A DNA stretch of 15,174 bases. It comes from Candidatus Latescibacter anaerobius SCGC AAA252-E07. Its GTDB lineage: Bacteria > Latescibacterota > Latescibacteria > Latescibacterales > Latescibacteraceae. Below are positions 1 through 8,100 of the stretch, piece by piece. Within the stretch, counting starts at the first letter, position 1; each line of letters begins with the position of its first letter. The stretch lies in assembly GCA_000403035.1 (NCBI GenBank), contig AQSL01000138.1, forward strand, positions 17,182 through 32,355, written 5' to 3'. Below the pieces are notes generated by a model. The model worked only from the letters and a program-made list of their open reading frames with translations. It was not told the origin of the DNA and searched no databases. Made by a program: the position numbers and the translations under genes.

Positions 1-892
1 GGATATAATCATAACCGGCGACATAACGGTTATTATCTATGACCTCATGTCCCACAACCTGTTCGAAATCTTCATTGATAGTATCGGTTTGACGGATGAT
101 CTTGCCGTTTCTGTTCCGGAAGGTTATCGGGAGAGAACTGTCCCTTATAGAAAAGGCAGTCATGCCGATTTCTTCCCCTTTATAGCGCTCATTTCCGAAA
201 ATGATTCTGTTTATATCCCCGGCTACCGAATTGTCCCGAAATGCTCTCTCATTGATAATCAGTCTTCCACCGGCAAGAATTCCGGTCAACGCTCCTTCTT
301 TATTCATGACGGGGACTCCTGCAACAATCATCAATCCCGGCAGTTCAACGGCATGGTCTTTCGCATCAGCCGCCTGTCCGGCACCGGAACCGTTTGAAAC
401 ATTATTCGAAAGTATCCTAGCTTTTCCACGGAAGTTTTCACTTGATACCAATTGTATACCATACGCCGGCTTGCCTGTTTCAAGAATCCCGGCAATAACA
501 GCATTATCATGTACCATATCCTGAAATAGTTCAGGATTGAACACACCTGCAATAGTAGCGCCTTTCCCATCGGTAAGACTGAGAACATCCAGGGGTTGTT
601 CGCCGAGTTCCCTGTTCAGAAGTGAAAGTATCGTTTCCTGGCCGGTTTCTGTAAAAGGTTCTGTGAAGAGATTATGGGTGAGGATGATATGAGTGAGGAT
701 ACTTTGAAATTCTTTCTGTTCATGCTCAAAAACCCGTTGTGCGGTCGTAAGCTCGTTTTGCACCCTTTCACGTGCTTCTCTGAATGACCGGTCTCGTATG
801 AAGTGACTATTTGCCAGTATTATACAAGCGCCGAACAGGACAAGCGCGAGTACGAAAATTACCGTAAGTTTATTACGTCGGAAAACGTTCAT
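1..892 (-). CDS. Membrane-bound sensor protein, Cache-type N-terminal part (cut by the window edge)
   Basis: Reading the minus strand from the ATG at 892 gives 297 uninterrupted codons that run off the left edge, so the protein is partial. Residues 1-8 are basic (RRNK), residues 9-28 form one hydrophobic transmembrane helix, and the rest would be extracytoplasmic. The sensor region resembles the Cache_3-Cache_2 type: a strand pair with 'LSLTDGKG' at about 105-110, a 'GVPVMNKEG..TGILAGG' strand near 192-209, then 'IFGNERYKGEEIG' (231-243) and 'NRYVAGYDYI' (288-297), which in this family precede the second membrane helix. Such proteins bind small ligands outside the cell and signal through a HAMP domain to a kinase, cyclase or chemotaxis module; that output part is not visible, so the exact role is open. 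There is no strong Shine-Dalgarno before this ATG, but a sigma70-like promoter lies about 80 bases upstream. Sensor assignment is fairly sure; the subfamily is inference. Confidence 0.82.
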   Translation of the reverse strand, partial: MNVFRRNKLTVIFVLALVLFGACIILANSHFIRDRSFREARERVQNELTTAQRVFEHEQKEFQSILTHIILTHNLFTEPFTETGQETILSLLNRELGEQPLDVLSLTDGKGATIAGVFNPELFQDMVHDNAVIAGILETGKPAYGIQLVSSENFRGKARILSNNVSNGSGAGQAADAKDHAVELPGLMIVAGVPVMNKEGALTGILAGGRLIINERAFRDNSVAGDINRIIFGNERYKGEEIGMTAFSIRDSSLPITFRNRNGKIIRQTDTINEDFEQVVGHEVIDNNRYVAGYDYI

Positions 893-968
893 TTTACCGT
901 ATTCAATAGTCGGGAAAGTATCCGATAACAACACAAAGGTGTGTTTTTTCCATTAATACTATTCTGTA

Positions 969-997
969 AATATGATATGCATCCTGTGTAATGTCAA
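969..997 (-). promoter_or_regulatory. Candidate sigma70-type promoter for the sensor gene
   Basis: On the minus strand TTGACA (997-992) is followed after 17 bases by CATATT (974-969), a perfect -35 box and a 4/6 -10 box. It would place the start of transcription about 70 bases before the ATG at 892. A small hairpin (arms 930-935 and 940-945) would lie in the leader. Supported by sequence match only. Confidence 0.42.
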
Positions 998-1040
998 ATA
1001 ATAATACCGGACATCAGCAGAAACAGTTCCGCCTGAAAAC

Positions 1041-1282
1041 GCGATTTACTTATTTAGACTTATTAAGTTAGCACGGCTTTTTCTACCACCCTCACCCGAA
1101 CTCATCCCTTAATCCCTTCTCTTTGCAAGAGAAGGGAATGTGTGTAGGATGGTCATTCTCCTCTCTTTTCAAGAGAGGGGGAGTGAGGGGGTGAGTTATG
1201 AAAAAACAACTACTTAAAAACTATCTTTTTTATTCATTTCTGCATGTTTGCTGTTTTAACTTGATATGCGATTTACTTATTT
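1041..1282. repeat. 15-bp direct repeat pair bracketing the first hairpin element
   Basis: GCGATTTACTTATTT occurs at 1041-1055 and again at 1268-1282 with no mismatch. The 212 bases between the copies contain the GC-rich hairpin element. The arrangement resembles a long target-site duplication around an insertion, but a slippage or recombination duplication of the 3' end of the small gene (its TAA stop lies in the second copy) would look the same. Confidence 0.5.
1068..1196 (+). repeat. GC-rich hairpin repeat element, copy 1 (two stem-loops)
   Basis: The element begins TTAGCACGGCTTTTTC (1068-1083) and continues with CCCTCACCC-type sequence. It contains an 11-bp stem at 1113-1123 / 1127-1137 (TCCCTTCTCTT with loop TGC) and a second stem at 1161-1167 / 1171-1177 (CTCTCTT with loop TTC) followed by GAGTGAGGGGGTGAG. 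The left arm of the first hairpin and the right arm of the second are also roughly complementary, giving a composite inverted repeat. It is related to the copies at 1687-1763 (inverted) and 1888-1956, as expected of a dispersed REP-like family. Confidence 0.65.
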
Positions 1283-1581
1283 TTATAATTCCACAAAATC
1301 TCATGGGCGCCATAAAATGATATATCCTTTTTTGCGAAACTATTTGCTATGTATGATATAATAAAACGTGCCCGGCGGTGTAAATCCAGAGCGTTTTTAA
1401 AATCTCCCTTTTCTATCCATTCCTGAAATTCAGTTTTTTGCGTCTTTCTTATCTTATCTTTCATCAAAAGCAAAATAATATAACTTTCCAAATTAAATCT
1501 GGATTTAAGCGAAAATCGTAACCATAAAACGAATATGAGCAACAATACTGATAATATACCGATACTTACAGGATAAAACAT
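1273..1581 (-). CDS. Small single-span membrane protein of unknown function
   Basis: A 102-residue protein whose start is well supported: GGAGGA lies 7 bases before the ATG at 1581. Residues about 5-23 are a hydrophobic helix (IGILSVLLLIFVLWL), followed by a positively charged stretch (SLKSRF), so the C-terminal ~75 residues should be cytoplasmic by the positive-inside rule. That part is Lys/Arg/Glu-rich and probably helical ('KTEFQEWIEKGDFKNALDLHRRARFI'). I do not recognise a family. The gene stands alone, is flanked on both sides by inverted copies of a GC-rich repeat, and has an 18-base palindrome (1596-1613) directly upstream of its ribosome site. ATGACA and TATTTT 17 bases apart further upstream on the minus strand could act as its promoter, weakly supported. 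Confidence 0.7.
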   Translation of the reverse strand: MFYPVSIGILSVLLLIFVLWLRFSLKSRFNLESYIILLLMKDKIRKTQKTEFQEWIEKGDFKNALDLHRRARFIISYIANSFAKKDISFYGAHEILWNYKNK

Positions 1582-1595
1582 GATATTTCCTCCGG

Positions 1596-1613
1596 TTGAA
1601 AATCAATTTTCAA
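1596..1613. promoter_or_regulatory. Palindrome just upstream of the small gene's ribosome site
   Basis: TTGAAAATCAATTTTCAA has 8-base arms (TTGAAAAT / ATTTTCAA) around a 2-base centre. It ends two bases from the GGAGGA at 1589-1594 on the minus strand. It could be an operator for a dimeric regulator or a leader hairpin affecting translation; nothing else in the window shows the same site. Confidence 0.35.
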
Positions 1614-1686
1614 AAATATTATTAAGACCAAACCTTGTCATGATACTAATGTAATAAAAAATATCCTCTGTGGTTACCGGTATCTT

Positions 1687-1763
1687 TTCCCCTCGCGACT
1701 TTTATCAGAGCAGGGGGTCAGGGGGTGCGTTCTGGCGAGGGGCGGCGGAAAAAGCCGTGCTAA
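1687..1763 (-). repeat. GC-rich hairpin repeat element, copy 2 (inverted)
   Basis: Read on the minus strand it starts with the same TTAGCACGGCTTTTTC (1763-1748) as copy 1 and continues in parallel with it: CC, then CCC-rich sequence, GAAC, CA, CCC, and CTCT in matching places. It carries its own inverted repeat, CCCCTCGC (1689-1696) and GCGAGGGG (1735-1742). With copy 1 it brackets a 696-bp segment (1068-1763) that contains the small membrane protein gene. Confidence 0.6.
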
Positions 1764-1887
1764 CCGGATACGCCAATAATCATATTTTTTTTACGGTTAA
1801 TAGTATACTTGTTTTATAAAATAATGCTTGATTTGGATGAGTAAACAGAGTATCAATAGAAAGGTGTAGAATTATCAAAAATAATTA

Positions 1888-1956
1888 ATTCGCCTCCCAC
1901 TCCGTTAGCTCATCCCCTCTCTGCTTGTAGAGAGGGGACCGAGGGGTGAGTTGAGA
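1888..1956 (+). repeat. GC-rich hairpin repeat element, copy 3
   Basis: A 9-bp perfect stem CCCCTCTCT (1914-1922) / AGAGAGGGG (1929-1937) with loop GCTTGT, flanked by CTCAT on the left and GAGGGGTGAGTTGAG on the right. The right flank matches the end of copy 1 (GAGGGGGTGAGTT). This copy lacks the TTAGCACGG end. It sits 30 bases before the ATG at 1988. Confidence 0.6.
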
Positions 1957-1987
1957 TATATATCCAGTACTAACAGGGATATTTCTC

Positions 1988-2167
1988 ATGAAAACTGCTC
2001 TTTTTATTATCCTTATATTCCTTATACTTGTTCCTTTCAGTACTCCGGCCGGAGCCGATCAGGCACGGTTCATCGAAACCTACGGCAAAATTCCGCTTTC
2101 TTTAAAAAATCAAATAAAGGTAATAAATACTAGTAGATACTCTTTTTGGGGAAAAAATGAAGTATAA
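1988..2167 (+). pseudogene. N-terminal remnant of an exported protein, probably SBBP/DUF7948 type
   Basis: The ATG at 1988 opens 59 codons: a clear signal peptide (MKTALFIILIFLILVPFSTP, cleavage after AGA at 21-23), then 'DQARFIETYGKIPLS' and an AT-rich run to a TAA at 2165. 'YGK(L/I)PLSF' followed by 'E.N.GQ' is the usual opening of secreted proteins with SBBP beta-propeller repeats; here the resemblance stops after PLS, at about 2100, where base composition also changes sharply. The ORF overlaps the start of the giant gene by 11 bases in another frame. I infer the 5' stump of a gene whose body was replaced or deleted. It could still be translated as a short peptide, since AGGGA lies 9 bases before the ATG. 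Confidence 0.6.
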
Positions 2168-5100
2168 ATTATTTTTTCTTTTCATACTCTCGATTTTTAC
2201 AGCATGTTTGAGCGAACATGCTGAGGCACAATCGATTGCTTTTAATTCAAATCGTGATGGAAATACTGAAATATACGTCATGAACACAGATGGTTCGAAC
2301 CAGACCAGATTAACTAATAACTCAGTTACTGATTATGAACCATCATGGTCGCCTGATGGTTCTAAAATTGCTTTTGTTTCAAGTAGAGATGGTAATTTTG
2401 AGATATATGTTATGAACACAGATGGTTCAAATCAAATTAGATTAACAAATAGCTCAGATACTGATGATAATCCATCATGGTCACCTGATGGTTCTAAAAT
2501 TGTTTTTTGGTCTGATAGAGATGTTTATAAAGAAATTTATGTCATGGATTCTGATGGTTCGAACCAGACCAGATTAACTAATAACTCAAATAATGATGGT
2601 AATCCATCATGGTCACCTGACGGTTCTCAAATCACTTTTGATTCAGATAGAAATAATAATTATGAGATTTACGTCATGAACTCAGACGGTTCTAACCAGA
2701 TCAGATTAACTAATAACTCAAGTGAAGATCGTCTTCCATCATGGTCGCCTGATGGTTCTAAAATTGCTTTTGTTTCAAGTAGAGATGGTAATTACGAAAT
2801 ATATGTGATGAACCCTGATGGTTATAACCAGACCAAATTAACTAATAACTCAGTTACTGATCATCAACCATCATGGTCACCTGATGGTTCTAAAATTGCT
2901 TTTGTTTCAAATAGAGATGGTAATTACGAAATATACGTAATGAACTCAGATGGTTCAAACCAGACAAGGTTAACAAATAATCCAGCTTATGAATTTAATC
3001 CATCATATTTATCCACTCCCACAGGCACCCTCACCCTCACCACCCCCAACGGCGGTGAAAACTGGAAAGCCACCATAAATCAAAACATCACATGGACAAG
3101 CTCGAATGTCACCTTTGTTAAAATTGAATACTCAACAAACAACGGTTCGAATTGGTCTACCGTCGTATCGAGTACGAGCGCGGCGGATGGCTCGTTTGAC
3201 TGGAATGTGCCTGCAACTCCTTCTACTACCTGTCTTGTGAAAATTACCGATACGTCTAATGCAGGTATAACCGATCAGAGTGATGACGTATTCACCATAA
3301 CTAAACCAACAGTAACCCTCACCTCCCCCAATGGCTCCGAAAACTGGGTTGCCGGAACATCACATAACATCACCTGGACAAGCTCGAATGTAACCAATGT
3401 AAAAATAGAATACTCAACAAACAACGGTTCAAGCTGGTCTACCGTCGTATCGAGTACGAGCGCATTAGAAGGTTCATATTCCTGGACAGTTCCTGTAACT
3501 CCCTCTACTACCTGTCTTGTGAAAGTTACCGATACGTCCACTTCAAGTATAACCGATCAGAGCGACGGCATATTCACAATAACACAACCCACTCTCACCC
3601 TCACCTCCCCCAACGGCGGCGAAAACTGGACAGCCGGGACATCACATAACATCACCTGGACAAGCTCGAATGTTACCACTGTCAAAATAGAGTGTTTCAT
3701 AAACGGCGGTTTAAGCTGGTATACCGTCGTATCGAGCACGGGCGCGGCAACTGGCTTGTTTCCCTGGATAGTGCCAAATACACCCTCAACAAACTGCTTT
3801 GTGAGGATAACCGATACGACGGATGCAGCAGTAACCGACCAGAGTAACGGAGTTTTTACCATATCTCCTAAAACTGCTCTTAACCTGACCTCTCCTGAAG
3901 GAGGCGAGGTATGGGAAAGCGGTTCAACACAGATAATTACATGGGAAAGTTTGAATGTTACTACTCTTAATATCCATTATACTTCTGACGGCGGTTCATT
4001 GTATCACTGGGTTGCAGAAAATATAGATGCCTCATCGGGATCGTATGTCTGGACAGTTCCCGGAACTTCTTCGGTAAGCTGCAAAGTATGGATTTACGAT
4101 ACATCGAATATGGTAGTTACTGATACGAGTGTTGATTTCTTTACCATAGGCAATCCTGAGATACGATTATCGACCGATACGCTTGACATAAACGATGTTG
4201 ATGTCGGCAGCACCAAAACGAGTACATTTACTATTTATAACGACGGTAATATTGCTCTCACGGTGAGCAGCATACGCAGTGATAACAGCAGGTTCGATGT
4301 ATTACCGGGATCCGGTACAATACAGCCAGGGGGGCAAATTCAGGCGGCGGTAACGTTCAACCCCGTAGAAATGGGTGAACAGTGGGCGAATATTACCATT
4401 GACAGCGATGACAGCGATGAGGGTTCACTCAATGTAAGTGTAAGAGGAAACGGCACTGCTCCGGAGATACGGTTATCGACCGAAACGGTTGAAATTGGCG
4501 ATGTTGATGTGGGTGCGACCGGTAACGGCACGTTTGTTATTTTCAACGAGGGGAATACAACGCTTACGGTCAGCGGTATAATCAGCGATAACACTATATT
4601 CGGTGTGTCGCCCGTGTCGGTTGATATTTCCGCCGGTCAGAGCCGGACTGTAACGGTAACATTCACTCCTGCGGACCGTGGCGCACAGGGCGCGGTCATA
4701 ACGGTCATGAGCAATGACAGCGACGAGGGTTCGCTCACTCTCAATGTAAACGGCTGGGGTATTGCTCCTGAGATTGCGCTCTCGACAGATTCAATTACCA
4801 TAGGCAATGTGGATATCGGACAGAGCGGCACCGGAACATTTGTTATATCAAATATGGGGAACAAGACGCTGGTTGTGCACAGCATTACCAGCGCCAACAA
4901 TGCATTTACCGTATCTCCCCTATCAGCTACCATACCCGATGGTGAGAGCAGGACGGTTACGGTCACATTCAATCCGGCGGAACGCGGCGAGCAGAGCACA
5001 ACAATCAGGGTAGAAAGCATTGACAGCGATGAGGAACTGCTCGAAGTCAATGTAACCGGCAACGGTCTCTCCCCGGAGATTGCCGTATCAACATTTTCGC

Positions 5101-8100
5101 TCACTGTTGGCGATGTGGATGTGGGCAGCGGCGGCACCGGCACATTTGAGATAACCAACGGGGGAAATAAAATTCTGAATGTGCACAGCATTAACTGTCC
5201 CAATACCAATTTTTCAGTATCTCCCCCATCGGCTTCAATAGCCGTAGGCCAGAGTCTTACCGTCAGCGTAACATTTCATCCGGTCGACCCCGGTGAGCAG
5301 AACACGGTAGTCTATATTGAGAGCGATGATGTGGACGAAGGTTCTTTAACGGTCAATGTAAGCGGCACGGGACTTGCGCCGGAGATTGACATCCCCTCGA
5401 CATTACTATCGATTCCTGATGTGGATATCGGCAGCAGCGGCGCCGGGACATTCATCATCATCAACGAGGGGAATAAAACGCTTACGGTCAACAGCATTTC
5501 CAGCAGTAACGGGTTTTTCACGGTCGATCCCCTGTCGGCTTCGATAGCTCCGGGTGAGACCCTTACCGTAACAGTTACCTTCACCCCTGTTGACAGAGAC
5601 CCCCAGAATGCGAACATAACGGTATCGAGCGATGACAGCGATGAAGGGATGCTCACCGTCAATGTAAGCGGCACGGTGTTTGCCCCTGAAATTGATGTGC
5701 CGTCAACCTCTCTTTGGATAGGTGAAACGGATGTCGGCGCAAGCGGTACCGGGACATTTGAGATCCGGAATGAAGGGAATAAGACCCTTACAGTCAGCAG
5801 TATATTCAGCGATAACGATATATTTACCGTGAATCCTCTCTCGGAATCAATACCGGCGGGCGAGAGCCGTATGGTAACCGTAACATTCAGCCCGAGGGAA
5901 CGCGGCGATCAGGGTGCGGTAATAACCATCGAGAGCGACGATAGTGACGAAGGATCGCTCACCGTGAGCGTAACCGGAACAGGAATAAAATCTGAAATGC
6001 AACTGTCGACATATACTCTGTCAATCGGCGATGTGTATGTAACCGACAGCGGCGACTCGAGTTTTGAGATAATGAACAATGGGAATAAAGAGCTCGTTAT
6101 AAGCAGCATAAGCTCCGATAACGATGTATTTTCAGTCGAACCGGCTTCCCTGACAGTACCGGCGGGTGAAAACCGGACCGTTTCCGTTATGTTCAGTCCC
6201 GTTGAAAGTGGAGATCAAAATGCGACGTTAACCATTTCCGTTTCAGACAATGGTACGGTCGTAGAAACCGCCTCGGTGAACGTAAGCGGAACCGGCATGG
6301 CGCCGGAAATTGACCTGTCAACCGATTTTATTGAATTTAAAAATGTCACGGTGGGCAGCAGCGGCACAGGTTCCTTTATCATCAATAACCAGGGAAACAC
6401 AGGCCTTACGGTCACAGATATTACCTCTGATAACGGCGACTTCAGTATTGATATTCCTTCGGTGACTCTCCCTGCCGGGGGAAGCGAAACTATTACCGTT
6501 TCGTTCACTCCCACCTCTCACGGTTATCAGGATGCAACGATTACCGTCTTTAGCAATGATGTTGACGAAGGATCACTCACGGTGAGAATAAACGGCACCG
6601 GAATCGAAGGAAGCTGCCCTGTTGTTATCGAACATGTCGTTCTCGAACGTGAGGGACACTATAACCTTGAAACCGATGTGCTCGATGTTGTGCTTTCATT
6701 GAAAAATATCGCGAATGATACCCTCACGGATGTCTCGCTTGTCTGTTATATGGATGGCGAGGAAGTTCCTTCTTTCTACGGTGAATGGGATACTGATGAG
6801 GACGGCGATATAGATCAAATAGCGCCTGATTCTACGATAGAGACGATTGCGGCAAAAATACACCTGCCTTCTTCCGAAAATGAATATGTAGTATCTGTTC
6901 CGGAAATAATTGTTGCAGAGCGATCCTATGCATCATCATTTGAAAACTCGTTTCTTTTCGCTTATGCCGAACGCAAATCTTCAGAGGACGACACGTATAT
7001 ACCTTACCGGCCGGATAGAGACGGTTATTATTTTTCCAATCCTCCCGGCTGGTCATGGCATTCTTTCATACGTGATATAAAAGAACTTGATGAGACAGTT
7101 GATACAAAATCGGATATGCTGTTTCCTTTCTTCAGCACATTTGCCCGGTGGAAAGGAAGATCTCTGGGAATCGCCGCAACGAGCAATCTGTATTTTGAGG
7201 ATCCATCGCTAAAACCCGTATATACAGAAACCGTTGAAATGGAACCGGAAGACCCGAGTGTTTCCGGAAACATCATGCTTTTCAGTGTCATTATGGCATG
7301 GAACTATATCAGTCAGAATGAGTTCATGTATAACGATATGGCACAGCTGGTTTCCGATGCCGTTGACATGATTACAAACAACCATCCCTTTGTTCTGGTT
7401 ATGAAAAAACAGGGAGACCCCGCTGACAGAGGTTATGCTGTCAGTGTATACAAGATTTTTGAGAATCGTACTGAACAGGAGGTATTGCTTGCGATTTACG
7501 ACATCAATTATCCGGATGGTAAACCACGGTTTGCCAGTATTTCCCTTCGTGACAACACGTTCAAGTACGAAGATACATACGATACAGCCGGAATACTGCT
7601 CCAGGAATCCTTACCCTCGACATTCACACTGAAGCATGATATTTTCAGGCATTTCAAACAGCATTTTGTTTCCTCTTTATGGAGAGCAAACGAAGTGTTA
7701 TTCGGACATGCAAGTCCGGCACGTATGCTGGTTACCAATTCTTCTACGGATAAGCGGTTGGGCTTTATTGACGGCACTGAATTCATAAACGAGATTGACC
7801 AGGGAAGGATTGAAGAGATCCCCAATGAGGAAGCGGGCGCCGGTTATTCGTTGTATGTGCCTCAGGGCCCAAACTATACGGTAACCTTTTTTGGTCTGAG
7901 CACGGGAAAGATGTATGTAGATATTATTGCTCCCGGAGCAGAGACAGAAGCAAAAGAGGTTATATATGAAGATATTGAGGTACAGTCCGGGACAATCGCA
8001 GTTATGGAAGAGGTGAATCTTTTTATTGAACAATCCCCGGTTATAAAGGTAGATAACGACGGGGATGGGACTATTGAACGTGAAGTTTCAGCTACTTCGC

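Larger units (their letters stand above)
893..1272. other. Intergenic region between divergent-from and convergent minus-strand genes, repeat-rich
   Basis: No gene is supported here. It holds the sensor promoter (969-997), a first copy of the 15-base direct repeat GCGATTTACTTATTT (1041-1055), and the first GC-rich repeat element (1068-1196). From about 1197 to 1267 it is plain AT-rich sequence ending at the second copy of the direct repeat (1268-1282), which overlaps the stop codon of the small gene on the minus strand. Confidence 0.6.
1582..1987. other. Intergenic region with two repeat elements
   Basis: No intact gene is supported. In order it contains the palindrome and ribosome site of the minus-strand small gene, an inverted copy of the hairpin repeat (1687-1763), an AT-rich stretch (about 1775-1890) with TATAAAATAAT at 1815-1825 that may include a plus-strand -10 box, and a third hairpin repeat (1888-1956) next to the start of the broken gene at 1988. 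Confidence 0.5.

Noticed and set aside
1..524. Plus-strand frames at the left edge
   Set aside because: The minus strand carries one uninterrupted Cache-type protein across the whole stretch; these are its shadows.
930..949. Plus-strand terminator-like hairpin (AACACA / TGTGTT then Ts)
   Set aside because: The stem is only 6 bp and no plus-strand gene ends before it; it lies in the leader of the minus-strand sensor gene.
1951..2133. Plus-strand frame starting in the third hairpin repeat
   Set aside because: The frame at 1988 in another phase has a real signal peptide over the same bases; this one has none and no ribosome site.
2157..2230. Lipoprotein signal in the giant protein (FTAC at residues 15-18)
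   Set aside because: Phe at the -3 position is off the lipobox consensus, and a good signal peptidase I site (AEA|QS) follows; the T9SS tail also fits a non-lipidated route.
4637..5209. Long open frame of 190 codons on the minus strand inside the giant gene
   Set aside because: It lies opposite the HYDIN repeats, has repeat-driven low complexity and no ribosome site; it is a by-product of the repeated plus-strand codons.
2225..6608. Regular tandem repeats, considered as CRISPR-like
   Set aside because: The repeats are whole in-frame protein domains of 132, 282 and 306 bases with no short repeat/spacer alternation.
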